Below are positions 9,643 through 18,718 of a stretch of DNA of 63,324 nt, in pieces. Origin of the DNA: Emiliania huxleyi CCMP1516 (lineage: Eukaryota > Haptophyta > Isochrysidales > Noelaerhabdaceae); the NCBI RefSeq assembly GCF_000372725.1, contig NW_005202428.1:591607-654930 (forward strand), written 5' to 3'. Under the pieces are notes generated by a model. The model was given only the letters and a program-made list of their open reading frames with translations, made no database searches and had not been told where the DNA came from. A program made the position numbers and the translations under genes. Each line of letters opens with the position of its first letter. Position 1 is the first letter of the stretch.

Positions 9643-11003
9643 CTACGTCGAGGCAAAGCGGCCGCCAAGGGCCAAAAGCGTCATTGTGTTTGAAAACGTG
9701 CGCCGCAACTCCCGCAAGAATGGGCTGCAGTGATTCCGCCTCAGCTCAAAGTTGTTGAGGACACCAATTTGCTCCGCGCCAACATCGTCAACTGTAAGTG
9801 ATTCAGCGGAGTGGAAGTACCATGTGAAAAGCTCCCAAACAGGCGGCGTGAGATCGGTCATCAAGACCACGTTATTGATATCCCTGCTCGTGGCGTATGC
9901 GAGCACAGGAGAGTCTTGGGGCAAGAGCAGCTCGAGACGATCGACACTGAAAGCTCCCAGGGACAGCCGCACCCCACGGAACGACTTGAGCCGATGCCGT
10001 GGCATGGTTGACATCATCTTGATCAGGGTCGAGTTCAACACGTCGACAACACAGCCCCATCCAAAGTTTATGTGCTCTAGAGTGTGGCCAGTTGCATCAA
10101 AGATCCGATGGAGCTCGGGCTCGGCTGCAGGTCCAAGCGCGGACACCTCGTTGCCTGTGCGCCTTCCGATGCGGCTTCCAAGACCGTCAATGTCAAGGTG
10201 CGTGAGCTGGGAGCAGAACTGGCCGACATACCTCAGTGTGAGCTCGGTGCACATAGGCAGAGGCACGCGCAGCTGCTTGAGACCTGCTCCCAGGGCCTGC
10301 AGCAGGAGCAAGGCTCCTTCATCTGTGACTTCTCCCATGCGATGCGACAGGCTGAGGCGGCTGAGGCGAGGAAGCGTCGCGCCGATACGCGCCATGCCCT
10401 CGTTCGTCAGATAGGACTCTGCTACTCGAAGCCCTTCGGACTCGACAGATCGAGGGCGGTCAGATTAGGCGCGGCTGCCCCAATGCTCGCGAAGACACCG
10501 TCGGTCAACTTGGCCGGAGAACAGGTGATGGTCTTAAGCAGCGGCCCCGCAAGCCGAACTGCTACTCGGACGTCAGAGTCGCTCGCGTCAGGCCTATCGC
10601 CTGGAACGGCAGAGAAGAAGCAACAGGCCATCATCTTTTCAATGCCGTCCTCCATAGCGCCAGCAGCTGCAACAGCGTCACGACGCTTCTTCTCCTCCCC
10701 AAAAAATGGCCATTTTGCCATGTCGATGGAGCTCCACGGCTGGCCAGGCACGGCTGGATCGTAAGCCAGACGCCGAAGCTCCTTAGAAACAGCACCGACG
10801 GCCTGAAGCGTGCCTTGGCTCATGTGCCCGAGCAACTCAAGAAGCGAGTCGCCATCCAATGGCGGCCACGGATCAGCAGCGGTGAAGGACACCTTCACGC
10901 TCACCGTCTCAAAGGAGATGACAGAAATCGTGAGCACGACGGGCGTGCTGCTCATGAGCGCCCGCCCGTCGGTCACGACCGGCACGGCTTCACGCCGTGA
11001 CAT
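9643..11003 (-). CDS. F-box / leucine-rich-repeat protein with one frame break
   Basis: The start MSRREAVPVV at 11003 leads to an F-box-like segment at about residues 40-80 (LDGDSLLELLGHMSQGTLQA, then VSKELRRLAYDP). LRR-like units follow, for example APNLTALDLSS and LPRLSRLSLSHR. F-box/LRR proteins select substrates for SCF ubiquitin ligases (known). The frame breaks near 10420. The upstream half ends SSPKGFE and then a stop, while the next frame reads VAESYLTNEGMARIG without a gap in the LRR pattern. One extra G in the GAG-TAG context would restore it, so this is either an assembly slip or a real one-base deletion. The downstream half ends at 9643. No intron fits the gap. Confidence 0.65.
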
Positions 11004-11745
11004 CGGACAGCACCCTGACGTAAGTGATGAGATTTGACGTTGATGACTGACGCGATGTGAGCTTATACAGCTTGAGCACTTGAGCACTTGATAGGGTCGA
11101 TTCCGCATGGTACGGGACCCCTCCGATCGTCTCGCCCTCCCTCACTGGTGTGTTCATTGGGGGGGGGTCATAACAAACACGGTGCAGGATCGAGGTGCAC
11201 GGCTGCAGAAGCAGTGTCGTCCCCCCTCCCTCTCCCCGACGGCGATGGCGGTGTGACCGATCGAGCTACAAGAGGAACTTGTTCAGCAGGATCCGGGATA
11301 GTCTCGTGCACTACCTCACTGGGCCTGAGATCACTGAGCCAGCATCCCGTCACCGTCTCGGGTTTGCGTGGGGTCGAACCACTCCGGGGTGGGCACGCCC
11401 ACCATTCATTACGCGTGTACAATGACACTGGTTGACGATAGTTCCTTGGATGCGTGTTCGCGAGCAGAAAGGCGTGTGCTGAATCTAGGCCGCACGCCGT
11501 GGTCCGGGAGAAAAACACGCCCTTACTACCTACCTATCCACCCGCCCTGGAGCGGGAACTGCAGAGCCCCTATTGACGGCAAGGAGCCCGAACCCAGGCG
11601 CAGTAAGAGAAAAACGTGACGGTCTGCATCGTTTGCTGTGAGGTTCTGTCTGGCTGAACAACAAAGAAGAAATTCGCGATGCAAACTCGCGCGTCCCTCT
11701 TGACCTGCTTGCTCCCGGCCGGCTCTTGCGGTCGACCTTCAAGCG
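11004..11745. other. Intergenic region, nothing supported
   Basis: No coding block or RNA gene could be supported. An ATG at 11679 starts a short hydrophobic peptide (MQTRASLLTCLLPAG) that resembles a signal sequence. It is out of frame with the following ORF and could be its leader exon only if an unseen intron or frame break exists. Confidence 0.4.
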
Positions 11746-12486
11746 ATGCCATGGGACCGCCTGAAGCGACGGTACGTGGACCAGCCAGACCCACCTTCAC
11801 GAGGAGCGCAAGTGTCTTCAGCACCCAACATCACTCTCGTGGTCGCATCCTGCGGCTCTCGGCTTGACTGGCTGTCCGCGATGCTGCAGCTCGAGCGAAG
11901 GCTGGAGGCAGTGGTTTTGGAGCAGTGCATCTTCAAAAGCAGCTTGCGCGAACGTGTTCGGAGTCGGAGGGCGCGCGTGATCAGAGTGCCACGGTGCGGG
12001 CGTGAGGCAGGCAGCTACCTGCACTACCTGACAAAGCACTGGCACAACCTTCCGCCGCACATGGTGTTTCTCCAGGGAGATGCTCGCCTGCACTGGCCGG
12101 GAGCAGCTCACGCGGCCGTGGGCGTGCGGCAGCTCCGAGAGATCGCGCAAGGCCCTGCCAGTTTCGTGATGCTGGACGCAGCGACACCCCGAGGAGCACC
12201 CTACTCTGTGACATCTTCCACCTGCCAGCACGGAGGTGGAGGGCCGCAGCTGATCTGGGACCAGCTGCAGGGAGGTCCGTCGCCGCTGCCAACGTTGCGG
12301 AGCTACCCTCTCGCGCAGTGGTACCTCCGTCGGAGCCGGCTCGCCGGGGGTCGTGTCACCCTGGCCAGCTTCACCTCGCTCTTGCGACTGTTTGACGCCT
12401 CGTCGGGTAACGAGTCGAGCGAGTGCACCAGCATCACGCGCGTGGCTCTCGATTCAGAGGGCCTTCCACACTCCACGACGATCTGA
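11746..12486 (+). CDS. DUF3431-like protein
   Basis: An intact ORF of 246 residues. NITLVVASCGSRLDWLSAML starts the domain near residue 28, GREAGSYLHYLTKHWHNLPP lies at about 85-104, and the hallmark VFLQGDARLH follows at about 107. The E-A-x-x-Y-L and FLQG blocks are the conserved parts of DUF3431, a family of fungal and algal proteins of unknown biochemical function (known). No signal peptide is in frame. The last 180 bp overlap the 3' end of the convergent METTL24-like gene, so one of the two C-termini is probably over-extended. Confidence 0.6.
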   Translation: MPWDRLKRRYVDQPDPPSRGAQVSSAPNITLVVASCGSRLDWLSAMLQLERRLEAVVLEQCIFKSSLRERVRSRRARVIRVPRCGREAGSYLHYLTKHWHNLPPHMVFLQGDARLHWPGAAHAAVGVRQLREIAQGPASFVMLDAATPRGAPYSVTSSTCQHGGGGPQLIWDQLQGGPSPLPTLRSYPLAQWYLRRSRLAGGRVTLASFTSLLRLFDASSGNESSECTSITRVALDSEGLPHSTTI

Positions 12487-12989
12487 TCAGTGCACACGTT
12501 CTCCACCCACGGCAGGAGTGCCTGTTTCACAGCAGGGATGTGTAAGATGATGAGCACAGAGTCTCCATCGACGGCAAGGCTTGCCTCAAACTCGCACGAC
12601 TCGCAGTCCATCTTGAGCAGCCGCACCTGTTCTCAGCTAGGTGGGGTGGTTGCACGTTCCGGTGCGGAGCAGCCCGCCTGACCATTCAGCAACAGGTTTG
12701 CCGAAGTGTTGACGTAAGCCCGCCAGCTGTCGGCACGGAAATTCTCCTCCACAAGCCGCACATACGCCGGCACTTTCGCCTTTGCGGCGAGGTCGAGGGT
12801 GCCATCATGGGTGTCCACCCGGCAGTGGGGAGCAAGAAGATGAACATGCCGTTCGAAGCTTGCGTCACCGTTGCTGCCGACGGAGACGACAATGCATTCC
12901 TCGTCCTTCCCTTGCCCCTGCCGTAGCAGCGTCGGAGGGTCGCAAATCACCTTTTGCCAGTTGAGGCGGAGAGAGCGTGAGACCAGCAT
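12303..12989 (-). CDS. METTL24/FkbM-like methyltransferase, two visible exons
   Basis: Exon 12678-12989 begins at MLVSRSLRLNWQKVICDP, and exon 12303-12626 begins VRLLKMDCESCEFEASL. They are joined by a 51-nt GC-AG intron in phase 0. The motif order fits the METTL24-like branch: a glycine-poor motif I (CIVVSVGSNGDASFERHV), then DTHDGTLD, then LLKMDCESCEFEA, then CTDQIVVECG. Known members resemble SAM-dependent methyltransferases, but the substrate is unknown. Upstream of 12989 the frame stays open in GAGAG-repeat sequence that may be intronic, so the true start is uncertain. After VVECG the C-terminus becomes low-complexity and overlaps the DUF3431 gene; another exon may be missing. Confidence 0.55.
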
Positions 12990-14242
12990 CGTTGAGGCGG
13001 AGAGAGCGTCTTGGGGAGAGTGGGCGCGGAGAGAGCGAGAGAGTGGGTGCGGAGAGGCCGCAAACCTTGCCGCCGTCGCCCGCCGCCCCAACACGGACCA
13101 GGTTGGCGCACGACACGGCACCTGTGCGGTGAAAACGCGTTGTGCTTTTATGTGAAAAGGCGCAGTGGGCGCCGCTGAGAGACTCTCACAAGCGCAGTGC
13201 AAATGCAGACAGCGCGCCTGGAGATCCTGGGCGGTAGGAGACATCAATCAGCTCCAGCAGTCTCGCGTACGCCCGCGATGCGACGCCGGGGCCGTGTGAG
13301 TCGAACGGCGTTTTTATTGCCGTCGCGGCGATGCGCGGCTGCACCATGATATTTGCCTCGAAATCTTGCGTAAATGTTTGGAGCGGCCGCGCGACTCGTG
13401 AAACATGAGCGTGACAACACAGCCGATTTCTTTGTTTTCATGCTTTCAACACAACTCCTCTGTCTTTCTGTAAAAGATGAACTCGAAAGGACGCGGCACG
13501 AACGGGCACCGTAAGGAAATTTCTCGTGAACGACAAAGCTAAACACGAAAAATTTTACAAAAATATCGGCGCCTTCTCCGCGGCCGCCCCGGGCCCCGCG
13601 CCCGTCACAGCTCACTTGAGTGCGCCCTTGTGCGTTGTGGGCCTTGCGGCGGGGCGCTGTGTGGCGTGTGGGGGGTGTGAGGCCCGCGGGGCCGAAAATG
13701 AAAGTTCTGCCACGTGCGCGAGACCTGATCTTAGACCCCCCCCCTTCTCCCTCTCAGCTCTCCCTCCCTCTCCCTCTCCCTCGCTCGCACCCTCTCCTCA
13801 GTCCTCTGCCTGTTTTCCCTCCTCCTCCGCCACCTCAGTGCACCTCGCCCATGTGGTTGGGGCGGGGGCCCTTGCGGCCGTCCTTGTGCTTCCACAGCCG
13901 CTCACCCTGCGGCGGGGGGGGGGGGGGGGGGGGGAGGGGTGACCGGAGGCTCCCAGGATGCGGCCAGCGGCAGCGGGGCTCCTCTCAAAAAGGCAGCGGG
14001 GACAGGAGGCACCCAGGTGACCCCCCGGGGGCAGCGGTGCAACGGTGCCCCGGTGCACCGGGGCACCGGTGCAACGGTGCAACGGTCCAACCGCCTGGCG
14101 GCAGTGGCACCGGTGTGGCAACAGCCCCCCAACGGCAGCAACGGTCGAAAGCTTTAGCCAAAAATTTCCGAAAAAGGCCCGGGGTGGAAACGGCGGCAGC
14201 GCCCGGAAAAGGTGGCAACCCCCCCCCCCCCCCCCCCCAAAA
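12990..14242. other. Low-complexity region left of the assembly gap
   Basis: It contains repeats of TGAGGCGGAGAGAGCG near 12962-13040 and an AT-richer stretch at 13380-13560. A CCGGTGCAACGGTG-type tandem repeat lies at 14037-14095, and C or G homopolymers at 13914-13933 and 14220-14238 lead into the gap. No gene is supported, though upstream exons of the methyltransferase may lie at the left end. Confidence 0.45.
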
Positions 14243-14406
14243 NNNNNNNNNNNNNNNNNNNNNNNNNNNNNNNNNNNNNNNNNNNNNNNNNNNNNNNNNN
14301 NNNNNNNNNNNNNNNNNNNNNNNNNNNNNNNNNNNNNNNNNNNNNNNNNNNNNNNNNNNNNNNNNNNNNNNNNNNNNNNNNNNNNNNNNNNNNNNNNNNN
14401 NNNNNN
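14243..14406. other. Assembly gap (164 N)
   Basis: A run of N preceded by a C homopolymer. It truncates the SR-type gene on the reverse strand. Confidence 0.99.
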
Positions 14407-14858
14407 GGAGCGGGGAGGGCGCGGGTGGCGGAGCCGCACTTTTCGCGCTCCGTCAGCTTGTCGTGGATGAAGGCGTTGGACGGATCGCCATCGGTGTCGG
14501 GGAGGGGCAGCGGCGGGGGCGCGGGGCCGCCGCCGCGGCGGTCGCCGCCGTAGCCGCCGCCGTAGCCGCCGCCGTAGCCGCCGCCGCCATACCCCCCGCG
14601 GTCGCCGCGATCGCCGTAGCCGCCGCGGTCGCCGCGGTCGCCGTAGCGCCGATCGTCCCGCTCCCGGCTCCGCCGTCCCCGCGAGCGAGACCGCGAGCGG
14701 CTACGGCGAGACTCGCGCTCGCGCTCGCGGCGGCGGCGGCGGCGGCGCTCGCGCTCCTCGGAGTCTTCGGAGTCGGAGTCGGAGCGCTCCTTCTTGTGCT
14801 TCTTCTCCTTCTTGCTCCGCCGCCGGTCCTCAGAGTCCGACGCGGAGTCTCGCGCCAT
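14407..14858 (-). CDS. SR-type (Arg/Ser-rich, RGG) nuclear protein, 3' end lost in gap
   Basis: The start MARDSASDSEDRRRSKKEKK at 14858 opens an acidic/basic Ser-rich domain of about 50 residues. Next come Arg-rich and RS-dipeptide segments (SRRSRSRSRSRG), then GDRGDRGGYG and GGYGGG repeats. Last before the gap is the block DPSNAFIHDKLTEREKCGSA. RS and RGG domains mark pre-mRNA splicing and RNA-binding proteins (known). The HDKLTERE... block resembles the helical start of domains found in some algal SR-like proteins. No RRM is visible in the 150 residues present. An AAAAAAAGAAT motif lies about 75 bp upstream. The family cannot be named without the missing part. Confidence 0.7.
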
Positions 14859-15039
14859 TCTTGTACCAGAAGCGACCGCAACACGCCTCGCGGGGGGGCT
14901 GGAGTGCGGCGGCTGAGGCCGAACCTGTATTCTTTTTTTGCTCGGGCGGGAAGCTGACCTTGTTTCTTCTGGTGCCTTGGAGTGCTGGGGGGGGCGACAG
15001 GGAGGATGTGGCCCTGAGTTATGTGTACGCCGACTCAGG

Positions 15040-15260
15040 GTGTGTGGCAGCCAGCTGGCTGTGTGTCTTGTGAGCCTGTTTGTGTCTGTGTGTCGCTCGT
15101 GCGTGCGTTTGCGTGCGCCGAACCGCCGTGTGGCGTGTCATCTCTCAACTCTCATCATCTCTGTCCAGCGTCCACCCCCATACACAGATACCACCGCGTT
15201 GGTGTCCAGTCCGAGCCTGGCTGTTCTTCACCTTACTACATACATACGTGCACTGCCACA
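15040..15260. repeat. Dispersed repeat, copy 2 (between SR and U-box genes)
   Basis: GTGTGGCAGCCAGCTGGCTG resembles 3012-3034. ACCGCGTTGGTGTCCAGTCC with CTGTTCTTC, and GCGTCCACCCC upstream, match copy 1 at 840-900. A T/G-rich stretch (GTGTGTGTC, GTGCGTGCG) is included. No ORF is convincing. Confidence 0.5.
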
Positions 15261-15364
15261 AGGGCACATGGAGAAGGAAACCGCATTCAACAAACAACAA
15301 CACCAAGAGCCGCACCGTACTCCACCACCTCAAGAGACTCTCCATTATTGTATTAGCAGTCACA

Positions 15365-15916
15365 TTATTGCTGCGCCCGATACTCCCGGATCTGGCTGCG
15401 CACGAGGTTGTTTGGGATGAGCATGGTCGACTGGAGCTCCACACCAGTGAGCGGCGAGGTCGTGTGGCCTTTGCTCAACCACGTCTCGATGGCGCGGCGC
15501 TCGTACGTCATCCCATCCATCATCACGACCGGATCGTCCATCAGCGCGAAGGTGATCGGGCAGAGGAAGGCCTCGGGGATGTCCGAGGGTCGAGTGGATG
15601 GCGGAGCAGCCTCGTCTACCAGCTCCGTGAGGGCGGCCGCCGCGTGCTGCAGCGGTTCCATCGCCTCCAACGGCTCGAACTCGATCGGCCGCTCGACGGC
15701 GCCAAGCCGCTCCTCGAGGCTCTCCCTACTCAGCACGCCGACACTGGCCTCCAACAAGTCCCCGTCGCTATTCACCGCCGCGCGCCTCGCCTCGCCCTCC
15801 AGCCTCGCGCTCTCCTGGAGCGCAGCCGGTGGCCTCTCGGCTTCCCCCTCTGCTTCCACCTCGTACAACTGTGGCGTCGGTGGAGACCTGTTTGCGCTTG
15901 TGTCTTTCAAGGGCAA
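15365..15916 (-). CDS. U-box E3 ubiquitin ligase, probably 5'-truncated
   Basis: A U-box lies at about residues 113-183: IPEAFLCPITFALMDDPVVM, then DGMTYERRAIETWLSKG, TTSPLTG and LIPNNLVRSQI. All canonical U-box positions are present and the C-terminus ends just after the domain. U-boxes recruit E2 enzymes for ubiquitin transfer (known). Upstream is an acidic helical segment (AALQESARLEGEARR) resembling the ALEESARLEEERR segment of the broken U-box gene at 35.7 kb. The first 18 residues are encoded antisense to gamma-glutamyltransferase sequence, so the native N-terminus is probably missing and the start at 15916 is fortuitous. Confidence 0.75.
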   Translation of the reverse strand: MPLKDTSANRSPPTPQLYEVEAEGEAERPPAALQESARLEGEARRAAVNSDGDLLEASVGVLSRESLEERLGAVERPIEFEPLEAMEPLQHAAAALTELVDEAAPPSTRPSDIPEAFLCPITFALMDDPVVMMDGMTYERRAIETWLSKGHTTSPLTGVELQSTMLIPNNLVRSQIREYRAQQ

Positions 15917-17351
15917 AACCTACGGCCTCAACGGCTCAGGCCGCAGTCCTCGAGCGCTCAGCCTTGCCGCTGCCCGTGCTGATGGTCTGCATGCAGCTAG
16001 TGCACACAGCATCACAGTGCCGGGCGCAGTAGATGGCTGGGAGCGCTTGTGGCGCCGCTTTGGAAAGCTGCCCTGGTCGGACCTCTTCAAAGATGCAATT
16101 TACCACGCAAAGCACGGGCACATTCCGACGCAGGTCGAGGCAAACATGGCGCTTGCTGCAACTTTAGAGCGACTGGCTGTCGGGGGTGCAGCTGAGTTCT
16201 ACCGCGGCTCGTTGGCAGACGACCTGTTGCGAGATACCCGCCGATTGGGCTCACTGCTCAACGCATCCGACTTGGCTTCACATGCTGGTGAGGACATCAC
16301 GCCGATCAGCACAACCTATCGAGGATACCGCGTGTGGGAGCTGCAGTCCAACTCGCAGGGACTCACTGCCCTGGAGGCACTGAATGTGCTTGAAAACTTC
16401 AACATGAGTACGCTGGAGTTCTTGTCAGCAACCCACTTGCATCACATGATCGAAGCCACAAAGCTGGCCTTTGCTGACCGTGCACTATTCTCTGGTGATG
16501 GAATGGCGATCAACAGCAGCAAGTGGCATCGAGCCACCCAGCGGCTACTGAGTAAGAGATACGCCGCTCGGCTGAGTCGCACAATAAGCTCGACAGGGCA
16601 CAAGAGGCGCAGCATGGACAACACGATACGTCCAGACCAATACGCTTTTAACGGCGCTCGATTGCAGCCTAACGGCGACACCATAAGCATCGTCGCCGGC
16701 GACGAGGACGGGATAATGATCAGCCTGATGCAGTCTAATTTCAACTCAAAGTTTATGCTCGAGACGCTCGGATTTGTGCTTCACAACCGCGGCAACCTGT
16801 TCTCCCTGGGTGAATCTAGCCCGGACCTATATGCACCGGGCTCTAGGCCATTCCATACGCTCACGCCGGCTCTTGTCACGGTGCGCACTGGCCATGGAAT
16901 CGGGGAACGGCCATGGCTGGCATTTGGAATGACCGGTGGCAGCACGCAGCCGGTTGGGCACCTCCAACTGCTGACTAACATCATCGACTTTGGTCTGCCT
17001 CTTCAAGCGGCAATCGATGCACCACGATTCACCCACTGGCACCCAAACCAGCCATCAGGCTACTGGACCGAGCCACACTGGCAGCCGGCGGGGTGGCAAT
17101 TGGCGGGAGGCTCACCGTCCGGTTCAATGGGCACTGCAGGATTTGTTCAGCTCGAGGCGCTGCATCCTTGCCTCAGCGCAAGTGTACGGAGTGCCCTAGC
17201 GGCATTTGGGCACTTACTCCCCGTAACCCCTCGCCGATCGATGTGTCCAGGGCGCATGCAGGCCATCGAGGTTGTCGGAGACCCGCAGACGCACAGCCGA
17301 CCAAATTTCAAACTACAAGGCTACAGAGTCGGTTCAGATCGACGAGGATGA
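15869..17351 (+). pseudogene. Gamma-glutamyltransferase, N-terminally truncated
   Basis: Homology starts abruptly at CGVGGDLFALVSFKGKTYGL, which normally lies about 80-100 residues into GGT, and runs to a stop at 17349-17351. GGT hydrolyses or transfers the gamma-glutamyl group of glutathione (known). Visible landmarks are LKLPWSDLF-like WSDLFKDAIYHAKHG, ATKLAFADR, and the autoprocessing/nucleophile region GDTISIVAGDEDG then ISLMQSNF. Then come LHNRGNLFSL, PGSRPFHTLTPALV and GGSTQPVGHLQLL. The body is undamaged, with no frame break over about 490 residues. Upstream of about 15868 the sequence is the antisense of a U-box gene. The break is therefore a recent rearrangement, a chimeric assembly joint, or a missing 5' exon whose place is taken by the U-box gene. 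Confidence 0.75.
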
Positions 17352-17697
17352 GCAGTCACTTAAGAACTATAGAACCAGTGCTGTGATGTATATGCTGCGG
17401 GCATTAACAGGCAGAGTGAACACGGCGATCGAGCACCGTACACCCATTCATCATGCGGTGAGACGGTCCGCGGTGTGACAGATGGTTGTGCTCTGTGTTG
17501 GGCACAGGGCTGCTGACGGAGGCGGACACACGTGGTAGAGTACAGGTACAAGGTGATGCGAATAACAGGGGAGAAGAACACGGCGGTTTGGAATGCGTGC
17601 AGTTTATTACCAGCATGGTTTAGACGCGGGAAGTAATCGGACTTAACCTTAGATAGGGTAAGGGTAAGGGTTTTGTCTTTTGAGTGCGCAGTCGCCC
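17352..17697. other. Intergenic region, nothing clear
   Basis: No gene is visible. GGGTAAGGGTAAGGG at about 17656 is only superficially telomere-like. Confidence 0.4.
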
Positions 17698-18170
17698 TCA
17701 ATGCCAATCGTTATGAGCTTCGGATATTTGTCGCGTGTTTCTTCTGGCGCTACGCCTTGGAGGGTGGAGTGCTTTCGTGTTGAATAGTTTTCTAAAGTTC
17801 ATGCCGTATCTGTATACTGCGTTCCTGAAGGAGCGTAGGGCGCTCGCGTACGTGACTTCGTAGTGGAACGGTATCTGTTTGAGGTCTACGTTTGCGAAGT
17901 CGTGGTAGAATTGGTTGTACGCGTGGCGTAAGAAGGCGCGTGCAGCTTCTGGGAGTAGGGTGGTTGGGCTGCCGATGCAAAAGATGATGGCGTTGCACAT
18001 GTCGGGCGGCCTCGTGATGCCGAGGATGTCGACGCAGAAGCTGATGCACCGGCGCCAATATGGTGCGGTTTTCTCGCACTCGAAGAGGTGCAGGATGCGT
18101 TCGACACACCTGTTGCACAGCCGGCACTGTTGGGGGCCTGTGAGGTAGCAGGCGGCGCACGATCGGCGGC
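17698..18170 (-). mobile_element. Reverse-transcriptase C-terminal zinc-binding fragment
   Basis: The frame reads SCAACYLTGPQQCRLCNRC, then VERILHLFECEKTAPYWRRC, then ISFCVDILGITRPPDMCNAI, continuing to IPFHYEVTYASALRSFRNAV and a stop at 17698. The C..C, C..C..C and HLF.C spacing fits the zinc-binding tail found after the polymerase domain in many non-LTR reverse transcriptases (zf-RVT, known). The polymerase itself is absent, because the sequence changes into an ankyrin-protein frame near 18170. A relic is the simplest reading. Confidence 0.5.
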
Positions 18171-18448
18171 CGATTGCTCAGGACAGCGTGCATCAGCGCG
18201 GTCATGCCGTTGCTGGCCTGCTGGTTGACCTTGGCGCCGCGTCCCAGGAGCAGACCTGCTTCCGCATCTTCAGCCGGGCGCGCTCTCCCACTCCCATCCT
18301 CAGGCAGCCGCCCCGTCGCCTCGCGGAATTCTTGCAGGAGCGCCTTGCACGCCTGCAAGGTCGCGTCGTCCAGGTGCCCGCCCGTCTCCTCGGCCCGCTT
18401 CATCATCATCCTGACTTTGTCGGCCCTGCGTGACGGGTCCCCTGACAT
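18170..18448 (-). pseudogene. Ankyrin-repeat protein, 3'-truncated
   Basis: From MSGDPSRRADKVRMMMKRAE at 18448 the frame gives a helical N-terminus and then AKVNQQASNGMTALMHAVLS, a partial ankyrin repeat. Ankyrin similarity stops around residue 92, where the sequence passes into the retroelement tail. Other ankyrin proteins in this window (35.2 kb) carry further repeats and then a U-box. The Met was chosen because upstream sequence holds a poly(T/C) tract and no similarity. It could instead be a first exon followed by an unrecognised intron. Confidence 0.5.
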
Positions 18449-18718
18449 GACCGTCTCCGACTTGTCACCCGTTGTTTGACTGGGTTGGCCGACGGTTTTG
18501 GGGTGCATCGAAGAAAGAAATCCCTTTTCGTGTGGGCGGCGTGCCGTCCTCCCATCCCTCCCTTGGATTACCTTTTCTTTTTCTTTTTTTAGATCTATAA
18601 CGGGACGGCGGAAAGACTTCACAAAATTGAAATGCTCGACTCGCCGGATGTGTGTGACGGCGAGACTGAGAAAGTACATACGCGAGGGGTGGGACGTGCT
18701 CACCGCTCCGCTGTCACG

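Noticed and set aside
11340..11430. Possible tRNA, because of GTGG-TTCGACC-CCAC on the reverse strand
   Set aside because: A T-arm-like stem is present, but no matching D arm, anticodon arm or acceptor stem could be drawn.
15000..15360. Short ORFs in the dispersed-repeat region
   Set aside because: No conserved blocks and overlapping frames in T/G-rich repeat; treated as non-coding.
17645..17680. GGGTAAGGGTAAGGG as telomeric repeat
   Set aside because: The unit is GGGTAA, not a permutation of TTAGGG, with only two to three copies in the interior of a contig.
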